Positions 16,320 through 29,248 of a stretch of DNA of 60,956 nt are shown piece after piece; the first letter of the stretch is position 1, and each line of letters opens with the position of its first letter. The notes under the pieces were generated by a model. That model worked only from the letters and a program-made list of their open reading frames with translations. It did no database searches and was not told the origin of the DNA. Both the position numbers and the translations under genes were made by a program. Origin of the DNA: an uncultured Sterolibacterium sp. (GTDB lineage: Bacteria; Pseudomonadota; Gammaproteobacteria; Burkholderiales; Rhodocyclaceae); assembly GCA_903904605.1 (NCBI GenBank), contig CAIVDC010000059.1, positions 1-60,956 on the forward strand, written 5' to 3'.

Positions 16320-18857
16320 GTGCCCATGAGCACCACACCAGTAGCAGCTGCGATGCACAGAAGCGACATCGAGGACGATCGCACCGGCCTGCGCAAGAAG
16401 GCGCTGAGGCAGGCCTTCCTCGATAATCTCTATTACGTCCAGGGCAAGTTTCCCGCGCTCGCCACCAAGCACGACTACTACATGGCGCTGGCATTCACGG
16501 TCCGCGACCGCCTGCTGCAGCGCTGGATCAGTACGGCCGCCGCCTACACGCGAGAGGGCTCGCGCACCGTCGCCTATTTCTCCGCCGAATTCCTGCTCGG
16601 TCCTCATCTGGGCAACAATCTGATCAACCTGGGCATCGAGGAACCGGTGCGCGAGGCGATTCGTGAACTGGGCCTGAGCTACGAGGAGCTGATTGCGCTG
16701 GAGGAGGAGCCCGGACTGGGCAACGGCGGCTTGGGCCGGCTCGCCGCCTGCTACCTGGATTCCATGGCGACGCAGGAGATCCCGTCGCTGGGTTACGGGA
16801 TTCGCTACGAGTTCGGCATTTTCTCCCAGCAGATCGTAGACGGCTGGCAGGTGGAGCAGACCGACAAGTGGCTGCGCTGGGGCAACCCGTGGGAAATAGT
16901 GCGTCCGGAATGGGCCGTGGATGTGAAGCTTTGGGGGCACACCGAACGCTTCACCGACGAACACGGCCGGCTCCGCTCGCGCTGGGTGGCCGGCCGCAAG
17001 GTAATGGGCATTCCCTACGACACGCCCATCCTCGGCTACCGCAACAATACCGCCAACACCTTGCGGCTTTGGCGCGCGGAGGCGCCGGAATCATTCGATC
17101 TGGGATTCTTCAACCGCGGCGACTATTACGGTGCGGTACAGCAAAAGGTTGTTTCGGAAAACATCAGCAAGGTGCTCTACCCGAACGACGAGGGAGTCGC
17201 AGGAAAGGAACTGCGTCTCGAGCAGCAGTTCTTCTTCGTGTCCTGTTCGCTGCAGGACATGCTGCGCATCATGCGGGTCCAGAATATTCCGCTCGAGCGC
17301 TTCCATGAGAAGTTCGCCGTGCAGCTGAACGACACGCACCCGGCAATCGCCATCGCGGAACTGATGCGCCTGCTGACGGATGAGAAAGGTCTGGAATGGG
17401 ACAGTGCCTGGTCGGTCACCCGGCGGTGCTTCAGCTACACCAATCACACTCTTCTGCCCGAAGCGCTGGAGCGCTGGCCATATTCCCTGATCTCGAGAAT
17501 TCTGCCCAGGCATATGGAGATCATTCTCGAGATCAATGCCCGCTTCCTGGACGAGGTCCGCATGCGCTTCACCGGCGACGGCGAACGCCTGGCGCGCATG
17601 TCCCTGATCGACGAATCCGGAGAGCGCTTCGTGCGCATGGCCCACTTGGCGAGCGTCGGCAGCCATGCTATCAACGGCGTGGCCAGGCTGCACAGCGAAC
17701 TGCTGAAGCAGGACGTCCTGGCGGATTTTCACGCGCTCTGGCCGGACAAGGTATGCAACGTCACCAATGGCGTCACCCCAAGGCGCTGGATCGCCCTGGC
17801 CAACCCCAGATTGAAGCGGCTCATCTGCCAGGCCATCGGAGATGACTGGATCAGGGACCTGGCACAATTGCGGCGCATCGAGCCTTACTGCCAGGACGCC
17901 GTTTTCCGTCGCGACTGGCGATTCATAAAGCGCGCCGTCAAGGAGGATTTCGCCAGCTACGTCCGGCGGGCAACGGGTATCGCCATCGATCCGGAGTCGA
18001 TGTTCGACGTCCAGGTGAAGCGCATCCACGAGTACAAGCGCCAGCATCTCAACGTCCTGCACATCGTTGCCCTGTACCACCGGATCAAGTCGGATCCCGA
18101 CATCCAAATGCCGCCGCGCACCTTCATCTTCGGCGGCAAGGCCGCCCCCGGCTACCGCTTCGCCAAACTGATGATCAAGCTGATCACCGCCGTCGGCGAG
18201 GTGGTCAACAGGGATCCGGCGGTGGGCGAGCGCATGAAGGTGGTGTTCCTGCCCAACTTCAACGTCACCAGCGGCCAGCGCATCTATCCGGCCGCGGATC
18301 TTTCGGAGCAGATCTCCACGGCCGGCAAGGAGGCATCGGGCACCGGCAACATGAAGTTCTCCATGAATGGCGCCCTGACCATCGGCACGCTCGACGGCGC
18401 CAATGTGGAGATCCGCGAGGAAGTCGGGGCGGAAAATTTCTTCCTGTTCGGTTTGAACGCCGAGGAGGTCCAGGCCACGTGGAGCAATGCTTACGATCCG
18501 ATGGCCATCTACCGCGGCAACGATGAGCTGCGGGCGGTCATCGACCTGATCCGGGACGGCCATTTTTCCCACGGCGACTGCAATCTGTTCCGTCCCATCG
18601 TCGACTCGCTGCTGCATGGGGACCCCTATCGTCTGCTGGCGGACTTCGAGTCCTATCTCGATTGCCAGGCCGAGGTCGGCGCGGCCTACAGCGACAAGGA
18701 ACGCTGGACCCGGATGTCCATCCTGAATGTCGCGCGCATGGGGAAATTTTCTTCCGACCGGAGCATCCGCGAATACTGCCGGGATATCTGGAAAGTGGAG
18801 CCCGTGAAGATCGCGCTACTCAACCAGGACCAGGCCAACGGGGATCTTCTGCAGTAG
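16320..18857 (+). CDS. glgP: Glycogen/starch phosphorylase
   Basis: An 845-residue GT35 phosphorylase that releases glucose-1-phosphate from glycogen or maltodextrin. Typical segments: EFLLGPHLGNNLINLG, EEPGLGNGGLGRLAACYLDS, RIHEYKRQHLN, and the pyridoxal-phosphate lysine region EASGTGNMKFSMNGALTIGT. Length fits the family (about 815-850). The start is uncertain: GTG at 16320 has AAGGA seven bases upstream, while ATG at 16326 is two codons later. It precedes the PEP carboxylase gene by 43 bases, linking storage-carbon use with anaplerosis in this region. Confidence 0.95.
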   Translation: MPMSTTPVAAAMHRSDIEDDRTGLRKKALRQAFLDNLYYVQGKFPALATKHDYYMALAFTVRDRLLQRWISTAAAYTREGSRTVAYFSAEFLLGPHLGNNLINLGIEEPVREAIRELGLSYEELIALEEEPGLGNGGLGRLAACYLDSMATQEIPSLGYGIRYEFGIFSQQIVDGWQVEQTDKWLRWGNPWEIVRPEWAVDVKLWGHTERFTDEHGRLRSRWVAGRKVMGIPYDTPILGYRNNTANTLRLWRAEAPESFDLGFFNRGDYYGAVQQKVVSENISKVLYPNDEGVAGKELRLEQQFFFVSCSLQDMLRIMRVQNIPLERFHEKFAVQLNDTHPAIAIAELMRLLTDEKGLEWDSAWSVTRRCFSYTNHTLLPEALERWPYSLISRILPRHMEIILEINARFLDEVRMRFTGDGERLARMSLIDESGERFVRMAHLASVGSHAINGVARLHSELLKQDVLADFHALWPDKVCNVTNGVTPRRWIALANPRLKRLICQAIGDDWIRDLAQLRRIEPYCQDAVFRRDWRFIKRAVKEDFASYVRRATGIAIDPESMFDVQVKRIHEYKRQHLNVLHIVALYHRIKSDPDIQMPPRTFIFGGKAAPGYRFAKLMIKLITAVGEVVNRDPAVGERMKVVFLPNFNVTSGQRIYPAADLSEQISTAGKEASGTGNMKFSMNGALTIGTLDGANVEIREEVGAENFFLFGLNAEEVQATWSNAYDPMAIYRGNDELRAVIDLIRDGHFSHGDCNLFRPIVDSLLHGDPYRLLADFESYLDCQAEVGAAYSDKERWTRMSILNVARMGKFSSDRSIREYCRDIWKVEPVKIALLNQDQANGDLLQ

Positions 18858-18900
18858 TCGAAAGCTGTAGTATCGGCCGGATTCGCCTGAGAGAAAAACC

Positions 18901-21654
18901 ATGACAGACTTCGCCGCCAAGGACCAACCGCTCCGTGAGGATATCCGCCTGCTCGGCCGTCTGCTCGGCGACACGGTCAACGATCAGGAGGGCGAGGAAG
19001 TGTTCGCCATGGTGGAGCAAGTCCGTCACCTGGCCATTCGCCATCACCGCGACGACGATCTCGCCGCGCGTCAGGAAATGGAAACGTTCCTGCACCGGCT
19101 GCCGGCCAAGTACACCAGCCAGATCGTCCGCGCCTTCAGCTATTTCTCGCATCTGGCCAATATCGCCGAGGACCAGCATCACATCCGCCGCTCGCGCGCC
19201 CATGCGCGCAGCGGATCGCCGCTGCGCGAGGGCAGCCTTGCCCATTCATTGAGCCGGGCCAGGGATTTCGGCATCTCCGCCTTAGAGCTGCAGCGATTCT
19301 TCGCTTCCGCGCAGGTAAGCCCGGTGCTCACCGCCCATCCCACGGAAGTCCAGCGCAAGAGCATCCTCGATTGCCAATGGAAGATCGCCTGTCTCCTGAG
19401 CGAGCGGGATCGCGCCGATCTGACGCCCGCGGAATGCGACGAGATCGACGAGTCGCTGCGCCGGGCGGTCCTGCGCCTGTGGCAGACGCGGATGCTGCGC
19501 TGGACGAAGCTGTCGGTCATGGACGAAGTGGCGAATGCCCTTTCGTTCTACGACACGACCTTTCTGCGCGAGCTGCCGCGTCTCTATGATGCGATGGAGG
19601 ACCATCTGGCCAGCGATATCCCGGACTGGCGGGGAGAGGAGCTGCCGCCCTTCCTGCGGCCCGGCTCCTGGATCGGCGGCGACCGGGACGGCAACCCCTT
19701 CGTCACGGCAGAGGTGCTGGAAGCGGCGATGCGCGCGCAAAGCCGCAAGTCTATCGGCCACCTGCTCGAAGAGCTTCATCTGCTCGGCGCCGAACTATCG
19801 ACCACCACGTCGTTGATTGCCGTGCCGCAGGCACTGACGGATCTCGCCGCCCGTTCGCCCGACGAGAATCCGCATCGTGCCGACGAACCCTACCGGCGGG
19901 CGATCGCCGGTTTCTATGCCCGCCTCGCCGCCACCGCGCAACTGCTTGACGGCCTCGAGGCGGCGCGCCATGCCGTCGCTCCCGCCGAGCCCTACCGGAA
20001 TGCGCAGGAGCTGGCGGCCGATCTCGACGTGCTTCATGTCTCGCTTAACAGCCACAAGGCCGGTCTGCTCGCGCGCGGCAGGTTGCGCCGGCTGCGCCGC
20101 GCCGTCTCCCTGTTCGGCTTCCATCTCGCGCCGCTCGATCTGCGCCAGAATTCGGAGGTACATGCCCGCACGGTTGCGGAGTTGCTGGCGGTGGCAAGGC
20201 CGGGTACCGACTACACCTTGCTCGACGAGGAGGCCCGGATCGCCCTGCTGCTCGGCGAGCTCTCCACGCCGCGCCCCCTGGCGGCGCCGGGCATGGACTA
20301 TTCCGACGAAACCCAGAGCGAGCTGGATATCTTCAAATGCGCCCGTTCGGTCCACGAGCGATTCGGCCGCGGGGCGATCGAAAATGTGGTCATTTCCAAG
20401 ACCGACGGCGTCTCCGACATCCTGGAGGTCGCCGTACTGCTCAAGGAAGTCGGCCTGCTGCGGCCGCTCAGGCACGCGCTCGATGTGAACATCGTGCCGC
20501 TCTTCGAGACCATCGAAGACCTGGCCAATGCCGGCAAGATCATGGATCGCCTTCTCGGCCTGGGCTTCTACAATCAACTTCTCGCCAGCCGCGGCGCCAT
20601 GCAGGAAGTCATGCTCGGTTATTCCGACAGCAACAAGGATGGCGGATTCCTGGCCTCGGGCTGGGCGCTCTATCGCGCCGAGATCGCGCTGACCCAGGTC
20701 TTCGCCCGGCACGGCATCACCTTGCGCCTGTTTCATGGCCGCGGCGGTTCGGTCGGCCGCGGCGGCGGGCCAAGCTACCAGGCCATCCTGGCCCAGCCGC
20801 AGGGAGCGGTGCAGGGACAGATCCGCATCACCGAGCAGGGCGAAGTCATCGCCCACAAGTACGCCAATCCCGAGCTGGGCCGGCGCAATCTGGAAGTTCT
20901 TGCCGCCGCGACGCTCGAGGCGACCTTGCTGCCGCAGGAGCATGACGCACCGCGCAACGAATTCATCGCAGCAATGGAGGAACTGGCCCGGCACGCCTAT
21001 CAGTCATACCGGACCATGGTGTACGAGACGCCGGGATTCGAACGCTATTTCTGGGAATCCACGGTGATCTCGGAAATCGCCGCGCTCAATATCGGCAGCC
21101 GGCCTTCGTCGCGCAAGAAATCGACCGCGATCGAGGACCTGCGTGCGATCCCCTGGGTATTCTCCTGGTCGCAATGCCGCCTGATGCTGCCGGGCTGGTT
21201 CGGCTTCGGCAGCGCGATCGAACAGTGGCGGAACGAGCGCGGCGAGGAGGGCATGAACCTGCTGCGCGAGATGAATGCCGAATGGGGATTTTTCCGCACC
21301 CTGCTCTCGAACATCGACATGGTCCTGGGCAAGAGCGACATCGCCATAGCCGAGCACTATTCGCTCCTGGTCAAGGACGATGCATTGCGCGAAACCATCT
21401 TCCCGAGACTCAAGGCCGAGTGGCAGCGCTCGGTCACGGGCCTGATGAGCATTACCGGACAAGCCGAACTGCTCGACGGCAACCCGCTGCTGAAGCGCTC
21501 GATACGCAACCGCTTTCCCTACATCGATCCGCTCAATTATCTGCAGGTCGAGCTGCTGCGCCGCCATCGCGCGGGCGAGACCGACGAACGGGTCCAGCGC
21601 GGCATCCATCTCACCATCAACGGCATTGCTGCCGGTTTGCGCAACAGCGGGTGA
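18901..21654 (+). CDS. ppc: Phosphoenolpyruvate carboxylase
   Basis: A 917-residue enzyme making oxaloacetate from PEP and bicarbonate. Catalytic His lies in [13 protein letters not shown] (about residue 145). The second signature is [19 protein letters not shown], and the Gly/Arg loop is [17 protein letters not shown]. The C-terminus ends [12 protein letters not shown] as expected. The length is close to other bacterial PEP carboxylases (about 880-930). It follows glgP and replenishes the TCA cycle. Confidence 0.96.
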   Translation: MTDFAAKDQPLREDIRLLGRLLGDTVNDQEGEEVFAMVEQVRHLAIRHHRDDDLAARQEMETFLHRLPAKYTSQIVRAFSYFSHLANIAEDQHHIRRSRAHARSGSPLREGSLAHSLSRARDFGISALELQRFFASAQVSPVLTAHPTEVQRKSILDCQWKIACLLSERDRADLTPAECDEIDESLRRAVLRLWQTRMLRWTKLSVMDEVANALSFYDTTFLRELPRLYDAMEDHLASDIPDWRGEELPPFLRPGSWIGGDRDGNPFVTAEVLEAAMRAQSRKSIGHLLEELHLLGAELSTTTSLIAVPQALTDLAARSPDENPHRADEPYRRAIAGFYARLAATAQLLDGLEAARHAVAPAEPYRNAQELAADLDVLHVSLNSHKAGLLARGRLRRLRRAVSLFGFHLAPLDLRQNSEVHARTVAELLAVARPGTDYTLLDEEARIALLLGELSTPRPLAAPGMDYSDETQSELDIFKCARSVHERFGRGAIENVVISKTDGVSDILEVAVLLKEVGLLRPLRHALDVNIVPLFETIEDLANAGKIMDRLLGLGFYNQLLASRGAMQEVMLGYSDSNKDGGFLASGWALYRAEIALTQVFARHGITLRLFHGRGGSVGRGGGPSYQAILAQPQGAVQGQIRITEQGEVIAHKYANPELGRRNLEVLAAATLEATLLPQEHDAPRNEFIAAMEELARHAYQSYRTMVYETPGFERYFWESTVISEIAALNIGSRPSSRKKSTAIEDLRAIPWVFSWSQCRLMLPGWFGFGSAIEQWRNERGEEGMNLLREMNAEWGFFRTLLSNIDMVLGKSDIAIAEHYSLLVKDDALRETIFPRLKAEWQRSVTGLMSITGQAELLDGNPLLKRSIRNRFPYIDPLNYLQVELLRRHRAGETDERVQRGIHLTINGIAAGLRNSG

Positions 21655-21667
21655 ATCCGTAGCGAGC

Positions 21668-21695
21668 GGGCGGCGCACCGGGAAGATCGCCGCCC
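21668..21695 (+). terminator. Possible terminator hairpin after ppc
   Basis: GGGCGGCG (21668-21675) and CGCCGCCC (21688-21695) form a perfect eight-pair stem around a 12-base loop, 14 bases after the ppc stop. There is no T-run, so it could be a stabilising hairpin and not a true intrinsic terminator. Confidence 0.3.
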
Positions 21696-21760
21696 GGGAG
21701 CTGTGACTGCGGTCTGGACAACAAGAGGTCGTGCACATGACCCGGGAGCCTGTCGAAGAA

Positions 21761-22549
21761 TCACCAAGGCTTCGGCCAGTCGTAATCGATGGTCAGCGGT
21801 GCGTGGTCGCTGAATCGCTGTTCCTTGTAGACGGCCGCCTTGCTGGCTCGTCGCCCTATGCCCTCGGTGGCGATCTGGTAGTCGATCCGCCATCCGACGT
21901 TCTTGGCCCATGCCTGGCCGCGGTTCGACCACCAGGTGTAGGCGTCGCCGGTGGCCTCCGGGTAGAGGCGGCGATAGACGTCGATCCAGCCCTGTTCTTC
22001 GAATACCCGCGTGAGCCATGCCCTTTCCTCGGGCAGGAAACCCGAGTTCTTCTGATTGGCTCGCCAGTTCTTGAGATCGATCGCCTGGTGGGCGATATTC
22101 CAGTCGCCGCACAGCACGACTTCCCGGCCGCTCCGGCGCAATGAATCGAGTCTGGGCCAGAACAGTTCCATGAAGCGGAACTTGGCCTGTTGACGCTCTT
22201 CGGAGGAAGATCCCGACGGCAGATAGAGCGAGATCACCGAGAGATCGCCGAAATCGGCCTGCAGATAGCGACCCTCGCTATCGATCTCGGCGATGCCCAG
22301 GCCCTCGACGATGCGATCGGGCGGGTGCCGGGCATAGAGACCGACGCCGCTGTAGCCCTTCTTTTCGGCGCAGTGGAACCAGCCCTCGAAGCCGCGGGGC
22401 CGGCTCATTTCAGCCGAAAGGTCGGCCCGCTGGGCTTTCAGTTCCTGCAGGCAGACGATGTCGGCGTCCTGCTCGTGCAGCCAGGGGTAGACGCCCTTTG
22501 CGGCGGCCGAACGGATGCCGTTGAGATTCAGCGAAATGATGCGTAGCAT
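21761..22549 (-). CDS. xthA: Exodeoxyribonuclease III
   Basis: A 262-residue AP endonuclease/exonuclease of base-excision repair. Active-site segments: [20 protein letters not shown] (metal-binding Glu), [12 protein letters not shown] (Asp and Asn), [10 protein letters not shown] and [12 protein letters not shown] (catalytic Asp-His). Full length for the family. It is transcribed away from pyrE; the two start codons are only 23 bases apart, so the promoters must overlap. Confidence 0.94.
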   Translation of the reverse strand: MLRIISLNLNGIRSAAAKGVYPWLHEQDADIVCLQELKAQRADLSAEMSRPRGFEGWFHCAEKKGYSGVGLYARHPPDRIVEGLGIAEIDSEGRYLQADFGDLSVISLYLPSGSSSEERQQAKFRFMELFWPRLDSLRRSGREVVLCGDWNIAHQAIDLKNWRANQKNSGFLPEERAWLTRVFEEQGWIDVYRRLYPEATGDAYTWWSNRGQAWAKNVGWRIDYQIATEGIGRRASKAAVYKEQRFSDHAPLTIDYDWPKPW

Positions 22550-22572
22550 GTGGGCTTTTCTGGGCAGGGGAA

Positions 22573-23223
22573 ATGGCAGTGGATTTTAGCCGGGATTTCA
22601 TCGCATTTTCCTGCGAACGAAGCGCGTTGCGCTTCGGTGAGTTCAAGACCAAGGCGGGCAGGCTGTCGCCCTATTTCTTCAATGCCGGTTCCTTCAATGA
22701 CGGCGCCGCGCTGGCCAGGCTGTGCGACTTCTATGCCCGCGCCATCCTCGCCTCCGGAATTTCCTTCGACGCCTTGTTCGGTCCGGCCTACAAGGGCATT
22801 CCGCTGGTCGCCGGCACCGCCATGGCGCTGGCCCAGCAGGGCCGCAACCTGCCTTTCTGCTTCAACCGCAAGGAAACCAAGGACCACGGCGAAGGAGGAC
22901 TGCTGATCGGTGCGCCGCTCTCGGGGCGCGTCCTGATCATCGACGACGTCATCTCCGCCGGCACCTCGGTGCGCGAGTCGGTCGAACTCATCAGGGCGCA
23001 AGGCGCCGTACCGGCCGGCGTCGTCATCGCGCTGGACCGCATGGAACGGGGAAGCGGGGACCTTTCGGCGGTGCAGGAAGTCGAAAGCGGCTACGACATC
23101 CCGGTCGTCAGTGTCGCCAATCTCGATGACCTGATCGCTTATCTGGAAGGCAATCCGGACCTCGAGCGCAGCCTGCTGGCGGTGTCGGCCTACCGCAGCC
23201 GATACGGAGTCCGGAAGCACTGA
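22573..23223 (+). CDS. pyrE: Orotate phosphoribosyltransferase
   Basis: A 216-residue enzyme of pyrimidine synthesis that joins orotate to PRPP. The PRPP-binding motif is [17 protein letters not shown], and [18 protein letters not shown] and [13 protein letters not shown] are typical PyrE segments. Length is as expected (about 213). GCAGGGGAA precedes the ATG. The xthA/pyrE divergent pairing is common in betaproteobacteria. Confidence 0.96.
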   Translation: MAVDFSRDFIAFSCERSALRFGEFKTKAGRLSPYFFNAGSFNDGAALARLCDFYARAILASGISFDALFGPAYKGIPLVAGTAMALAQQGRNLPFCFNRKETKDHGEGGLLIGAPLSGRVLIIDDVISAGTSVRESVELIRAQGAVPAGVVIALDRMERGSGDLSAVQEVESGYDIPVVSVANLDDLIAYLEGNPDLERSLLAVSAYRSRYGVRKH

Positions 23224-23224
23224 C

Positions 23225-23866
23225 ATGCGCGCCGGCCCGATCCTGTTCCTGTTGCTCGTCGGCTCGGCCTTGCCCGCTTCGGCTGGGAAAACCTTCTGTT
23301 GCCTTGAAGAAAACGGCAGCCAGGCCTGCGGCGACCAGCTGCCGCCGCAATGCTACGGCCGTGCCTACCGCGAGGTGAGCGAAAGCGGCATGACGCTGCG
23401 CCAGGTCGAAGCGCCGCTGACCGCGGAACAGAGGGCATTGCGCGAGGCGCAGGCAAGGCGCAAGAAGGAGGAAGAGCGGGCAGCCCTGGAGGAGCGGCGC
23501 AAGAACCAGGCACTGCTCGACACGTACGACAGCGAAAAGGACATAGACGTGATGCGCGACCGGGTGCTCTCTGATCTCGACGCCGCCCGCAAGGAAGCGC
23601 TGGAACGCTACCAGAAGGCGGTCAAACGCAAGCAGCACCTGGACAACGAGGCCGAGTTCTACAAGAAGAAGCCGATGCCCCAGGAACTGTCCAGCGAGAT
23701 CAAGGACAACGACCTGGAGTTGTCGTCACAGCAGGCGGCGGTGGCCGCAAGGCTGAAGGAAATGGATGCCGTCCGCGCCAAGTTTGCGGAAGAAAGGAAG
23801 CGCTATCTGGAACTGGTGAAGAGCAAGGGCGGCGCCAGGACGGGTGCGCAGCAGGCCGGGCCCTAG
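23225..23866 (+). CDS. Secreted coiled-coil protein of unknown function
   Basis: A 213-residue protein starting one base after pyrE ends. The first 20 residues ([20 protein letters not shown]) are a Sec signal peptide with an ASA cleavage site. A short region with several Cys ([19 protein letters not shown]) follows and resembles the small DUF4124-type domain. From about residue 70 onward it is charged and predicted to be helical and coiled-coil, rich in Glu, Lys, Arg and Ala ([18 protein letters not shown]). A periplasmic structural role is plausible but not established. Confidence 0.7.
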   Translation: MRAGPILFLLLVGSALPASAGKTFCCLEENGSQACGDQLPPQCYGRAYREVSESGMTLRQVEAPLTAEQRALREAQARRKKEEERAALEERRKNQALLDTYDSEKDIDVMRDRVLSDLDAARKEALERYQKAVKRKQHLDNEAEFYKKKPMPQELSSEIKDNDLELSSQQAAVAARLKEMDAVRAKFAEERKRYLELVKSKGGARTGAQQAGP

Positions 23867-25341
23867 TCCGGCGGCCGGAGGACGTCCCGGTCGGACAGTT
23901 TCCGGCGCAACAGCTCATTGACCTGCTGGGGATTGGCCTTGCCCCGGGTCGCCTTCATCAGTTGGCCGACCAGGGCATTGAAGGCTTTCTCCTTGCCGGC
24001 GCGAAATTCCTCGACCGATTTCGGATTGGCCGCCAGCACCCCGTCGATCAGGGCCTCGAGCGCGCCGCCGTCGCTGATCTGCTTCAGGCCCCGGTCCGAG
24101 ATGACGGCATCGACATCCTTGTCTTCGCCGCTCCAGAGGGCGTCGAACACTTCCTTGCCGATCTTGTTGGAGATCGTGGCGTCGGCAATGCGTCTGACCA
24201 GCGCCGCGAGTTGCAGGGGCGGAATCGGCGCGGCCGAGATCTCCCTTCCCTCCTTGTTGAGTCGGGCCGCCAGCTCGCCCATCAGCCAGTTGGCGCAGAG
24301 CTTGGCGTTCTCCCTGCCCGCGGCGGCGACGCAATCCGCAAAATAGACGCAGATCTCGCGTCCGGCCGTGAGCGCCGCGGCATCGTAGGCGGAAAGGCGG
24401 TATTCGCTTTCGAAACGCGCTTTCATCTCCGCCGGAAGTTCCGGCAGGTCGGCTTTCACCCTGGCGATCCAGTCCGGGGAAATTTCCAGCGGAAGCAGGT
24501 CCGGATCCGGGAAATAGCGATAGTCCTGCGCGTCTTCCTTGCTGCGCATGGCCCGGGTCTCGCCGGTGGCGGGATCGAACAGCACAGTGGCCTGCTCGAT
24601 GCGGCCGCCGTCCTCGAGCGTCGCGATCTGCCACTGCACCTCGTAGTCGATCGCCTGCTGCATGAAGCGGAAGGAATTCAGGTTCTTGATCTCGCGCCGG
24701 GTGCCGAGTACCTCCGAACCTCGGGGGCGGACCGAGACGTTGGCGTCGCAGCGGAAGGAGCCTTCCTGCATGTTGCCGTCGCAGATGCCGATCCAGCGCA
24801 CCAGGGCATGCAATGCCTTGGCATAGGCCACGGCCTCGGCGGCGGAGCGCATGTCCGGCTCGGTGACGATTTCCAACAGCGGCGTGCCCGCGCGGTTGAG
24901 GTCGATCCCCGATTTGCCATGAAAATCTTCGTGCAGGGATTTGCCGGCGTCTTCTTCCAGGTGTGCGCGGGTGAGCGCGACGGTCTTCTCGTAGCTCTGC
25001 CCGGCCTGGCCGACGACGATCGCCAGCGAGCCGCCGGCGATCACGGGCGTCTCGTACTGGCTGATCTGATAGCCCTTGGGCAGATCGGGATAAAAATAAT
25101 TTTTCCGGGCGAAAATCGAGCGCGCTGCGATCTTTCCGCCCACCGCCAGGCCGAGCCGGATGGCGCACTCGACCGCGGCGCGGTTCAATACCGGCAATAC
25201 CCCGGGCAGGGCGATATCGACGGCGTTGGCCTGAGTATTGGGCGCCGCGCCGAAGGCGGTGCTGCTGCCGGAAAATATCTTCGAATTCGTCCGGAGCTGG
25301 GCATGGGTTTCCAGGCCGATGACAATTTCCCACTCCATCAT
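23863..25341 (-). CDS. gatB: Asp-tRNA(Asn)/Glu-tRNA(Gln) amidotransferase subunit B
   Basis: A 492-residue subunit that phosphorylates and amidates misacylated Glu-tRNA(Gln) and Asp-tRNA(Asn). Typical sequence: [20 protein letters not shown] at the start, [39 protein letters not shown], the [18 protein letters not shown] helix, and the C-terminal YqeY-like tail domain. Its ATG overlaps the gatA stop by 4 bases, so the gatCAB operon (minus strand) is translationally coupled. Confidence 0.97.
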   Translation of the reverse strand: MMEWEIVIGLETHAQLRTNSKIFSGSSTAFGAAPNTQANAVDIALPGVLPVLNRAAVECAIRLGLAVGGKIAARSIFARKNYFYPDLPKGYQISQYETPVIAGGSLAIVVGQAGQSYEKTVALTRAHLEEDAGKSLHEDFHGKSGIDLNRAGTPLLEIVTEPDMRSAAEAVAYAKALHALVRWIGICDGNMQEGSFRCDANVSVRPRGSEVLGTRREIKNLNSFRFMQQAIDYEVQWQIATLEDGGRIEQATVLFDPATGETRAMRSKEDAQDYRYFPDPDLLPLEISPDWIARVKADLPELPAEMKARFESEYRLSAYDAAALTAGREICVYFADCVAAAGRENAKLCANWLMGELAARLNKEGREISAAPIPPLQLAALVRRIADATISNKIGKEVFDALWSGEDKDVDAVISDRGLKQISDGGALEALIDGVLAANPKSVEEFRAGKEKAFNALVGQLMKATRGKANPQQVNELLRRKLSDRDVLRPPD

Positions 25342-26798
25342 GCTTCCTCCGGCATGCGCTTGTGCCAGTCGGTGGCCAGCTGGTAGCGATGCGCAACGCC
25401 GAGCATGCGCGCCTCGTCGAAGTAGTTGCCGATCAGTTGCAGGCCCACCGGCAGCTTCCCGCCTTCGCCGCCGAAACCGCAGGGGATGGACATTCCCGGC
25501 AGGCCGGCGAGATTGACCGCGATGGTGTAGATATCGGAAAGGTACATCTCGACCGGGTCGTCGCTCTTGGCGCCGAGCGCAAAGGCGGTGCTGGGCGTGG
25601 TCGGGCCCATGATGATGTCGCAGTGCCGGAAGGCCTGGACGAAATCGTTGGCGATCAGCCGGCGGATTTTCTGCGCCTGCAGGTAATAAGCGTCGTAGTA
25701 GCCATGGGAGAGCACATAGGTGCCGATGAGGATGCGGCGCTTGACCTCGGCACCGAATCCCTGGGCGCGCGTCTTGCAGTACATGTCGGCCAGGTCGGTG
25801 TACTCCGGGGCGCGGTAGCCGTAGCGCACGCCGTCGAAGCGCGAGAGGTTGGAACTGGCTTCGGCCGGCGCGATGACGTAGTAGGCCGGTACCGACAGGC
25901 CCGAGCTGGGCAGGCTGACTTCGACCGTCACCGCGCCCTGCCTGCGGTATTCCGCCAGCGCCTCGTCCACCGCCTCACGCACGTCGGCGGCCATGCCGGC
26001 GGCGAAAAACTCCCTGGGCAGGCCTATCTTCAGTCCGGCCAAGGGCTTTTCCAGGTCGCGGCGGTAATCCTCGGCAGGACGATCCAGCGAGGTCGAGTCG
26101 CGCGGGTCGAAGCCGGACATGGCGGAGAGCAGCAGCGCGCAATCCTCGGCCGATTTGGCCATCGGCCCGCCCTGGTCGAGCGAGGAGGCGAAGGCGATCA
26201 TGCCGTAGCGCGAAACCACGCCATAGGTGGGTTTGACGCCGGTCAGGCCGCACAGCGCCGCCGGCTGGCGGATCGAGCCGCCGGTATCGGTGCCGGTGGC
26301 GGCGGGGGTCAGACGCGCCGCGACGGCCGCTGCCGAGCCGCCCGAGGAGCCGCCGGGCACCCGGGTGTTGTCCCAGGGGTTCTTCACCGGACCGTAGAAC
26401 GAGGTCTCGTTGGAGGAGCCCATGGCGAACTCGTCCATGTTGGTCTTGCCCAACGTAACCAAGCCCGCCGCCTTCATGAGCTGAACCACGTGGGCATCGT
26501 AGGGGCTGGCGAAGTTGGCGAGCATCTTGGAGCCGCAGGTCGTCAGCCAGCCTTCGCTGCAGAATATGTCCTTGTGTGCCAGCGGGATACCCGTGAGCGG
26601 GCCTGCCAGGCCGGCGCCAAGGCGCCGGTCGGCATCCCGGGCCATGGCCAGGGTCTTTTCCCGATCGACGGTGATGAAGGCATTGAGCGTCGGATTGAGG
26701 GCCTCGATGCGCTCGATCAACAGCGTCGCCAGCTCGACGCTGGAGATGCGCTTTTCCGCCAGCGCCGCGCCGAGCTCCTTCAGCGAGGAGTTGATCAT
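25338..26798 (-). CDS. gatA: Asp-tRNA(Asn)/Glu-tRNA(Gln) amidotransferase subunit A
   Basis: A 486-residue glutaminase subunit of the amidase-signature family that supplies ammonia to GatB. Catalytic Lys in [10 protein letters not shown], the Gly/Ser stretch [15 protein letters not shown], and the Ser pair in [17 protein letters not shown] form the Ser-cisSer-Lys triad. Full length for the family. It overlaps gatC at its start and gatB at its end by 4 bases each. Confidence 0.97.
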   Translation of the reverse strand: MINSSLKELGAALAEKRISSVELATLLIERIEALNPTLNAFITVDREKTLAMARDADRRLGAGLAGPLTGIPLAHKDIFCSEGWLTTCGSKMLANFASPYDAHVVQLMKAAGLVTLGKTNMDEFAMGSSNETSFYGPVKNPWDNTRVPGGSSGGSAAAVAARLTPAATGTDTGGSIRQPAALCGLTGVKPTYGVVSRYGMIAFASSLDQGGPMAKSAEDCALLLSAMSGFDPRDSTSLDRPAEDYRRDLEKPLAGLKIGLPREFFAAGMAADVREAVDEALAEYRRQGAVTVEVSLPSSGLSVPAYYVIAPAEASSNLSRFDGVRYGYRAPEYTDLADMYCKTRAQGFGAEVKRRILIGTYVLSHGYYDAYYLQAQKIRRLIANDFVQAFRHCDIIMGPTTPSTAFALGAKSDDPVEMYLSDIYTIAVNLAGLPGMSIPCGFGGEGGKLPVGLQLIGNYFDEARMLGVAHRYQLATDWHKRMPEEA

Positions 26799-27082
26799 TC
26801 CATCACCCTGGGCACCAGATAAAGACCGGCCTCGACCTCGGGAGCGACGGCCTGGTAGGCCTCGCGCCGGTCGCTCTCGGTCACGGCATCCTCGCGCAGG
26901 CGCTGGGCGAGCTCGAAGGCGTGCGCCATCGGCTCGATGCCGCGGGTGTCCGCTGCCTGCAATTGCTCGATCAGGGCGAACACGTCGTTCAGCCGGTCGC
27001 GGGTCTCGCCGCCGTCCGCGGCGGAAATTTCGATGCGGGCAAGGCGCGCGAGGCGCTCTATCTGGTCAAGGTTCAGGGGCAT
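26795..27082 (-). CDS. gatC: Asp-tRNA(Asn)/Glu-tRNA(Gln) amidotransferase subunit C
   Basis: A 95-residue subunit that wraps and stabilises GatA. It begins [20 protein letters not shown] and contains the conserved [16 protein letters not shown] helix and the [16 protein letters not shown] segment, ending LVPRVME. The ATG at 27082 fits the family better than one 45 bases upstream. It heads the gatCAB operon and is divergent from mreB, a common arrangement in betaproteobacteria. Confidence 0.93.
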   Translation of the reverse strand: MPLNLDQIERLARLARIEISAADGGETRDRLNDVFALIEQLQAADTRGIEPMAHAFELAQRLREDAVTESDRREAYQAVAPEVEAGLYLVPRVME

Positions 27083-27129
27083 GCCGGGACTCGGGAAGCT
27101 GTGTTGTAAAGCCCGATAGGTTATCATAA

Positions 27130-28239
<1,110 letters not shown>

Positions 28240-28270
28240 GCTATGCCCCGAGTAGGGTGGCAACTGGCGC

Positions 28271-28288
28271 AGCGGACGCTGCTCCGCT
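28271..28288 (+). repeat. Small hairpin in the mreB-mreC gap
   Basis: AGCGGA (28271-28276) and TCCGCT (28283-28288) flank a six-base spacer in the 100-base gap between mreB and mreC. There is no T-run. It may attenuate expression of mreC relative to the abundant MreB, but that is a guess. Confidence 0.35.
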
Positions 28289-28339
28289 TGCAAGTTCATC
28301 CATTGACGCAGAACGCTTCGGAGCTGGCGAAATCCCTTG

Positions 28340-29248
28340 ATGTCCGTCGTCGGCCAACAGCCGCCACCGTTTTTTAAACGCGGCCCGGCGCCCCTTACGC
28401 GGCTGGCATTCTTCCTTGCCCTGTCGCTGCTCCTCCTCGTGCTCGATCTGCGTTACCACACCCTGGAGTGGTCGCGCCAGGCGGTCGCCTTCGTCGCTTA
28501 TCCCTTGCAGCGCATCGCCTACCTCCCGGTGGCCACCGCCGATAACGCAGCCCAGTATTTCTCCAGTCTGGCGGCCCTGCAGAAAGAAAACACGGTCTTG
28601 CTGCGCCGGCAGCTCGACACCGCCAACCAATTGCTGCGCCAGGAGCACCTGGAATTGGAAAACCAGCGTCTGCGCGCGCTGCTCGACATGAAGCAGCGCC
28701 AGACCGTGCCCGGCCGGGTGGCGCAAATCCTCTATTCGGCGCGCGATCCCTTCGCCCGCCGCATAATCCTGGACAACGGCTCGCAACAGGGCATCGTCGC
28801 CGGTCAGGTCGTGGTCGATGAACTCGGCGTCATCGGACAGGTGACGCGCGTCTTTCCGATGCTCTCCGAGGTGACCCTGATCACCGACAAGGATCAGGCG
28901 GTGCCGGTCCAGATCTTGAGAAACGGTCTGCGCACCGTGATATTCGGCGCCGGTGCCGGCGGTCTCGAACTACACTTTCTCGCCGCCAACGCCGACATCC
29001 AGGTCGGCGACGTGCTGGTCACCTCCGGCCTGGACGGTGTCTATCTCGCCGGTCTGCCGGTGGCCAAGGTGGTGCGGATAGACCGCGATACCCCCTACAC
29101 TTTCGCCCGCATCCTGTGCCAGCCGATCGCGGGTGTCGAAGACCACGACCAGGTGCTGGTGCTGGGGCAGGGCGAAGCGTTGCCGCCTCAGCCGCCCGAG
29201 CCGCAGAAAACGGAAAAGCCCGCCAAGGGCAGGAAGGGCAGGAGATAG
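28340..29248 (+). CDS. mreC: Rod-shape protein MreC
   Basis: A 302-residue bitopic inner-membrane protein. A membrane helix (LTRLAFFLALSLLLLVLDL) near residue 20 is followed by a periplasmic coiled coil (LAALQKENTVLLRRQLDTAN) and the beta-barrel MreC core with segments such as DNGSQQGIVAGQVVV and TSGLDGVYLAGLPVAKV. A Pro/Lys-rich tail ends the protein. I chose ATG 28340 over the TTG directly before it. It links MreB with PBP2 and RodA. Confidence 0.94.
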   Translation: MSVVGQQPPPFFKRGPAPLTRLAFFLALSLLLLVLDLRYHTLEWSRQAVAFVAYPLQRIAYLPVATADNAAQYFSSLAALQKENTVLLRRQLDTANQLLRQEHLELENQRLRALLDMKQRQTVPGRVAQILYSARDPFARRIILDNGSQQGIVAGQVVVDELGVIGQVTRVFPMLSEVTLITDKDQAVPVQILRNGLRTVIFGAGAGGLELHFLAANADIQVGDVLVTSGLDGVYLAGLPVAKVVRIDRDTPYTFARILCQPIAGVEDHDQVLVLGQGEALPPQPPEPQKTEKPAKGRKGRR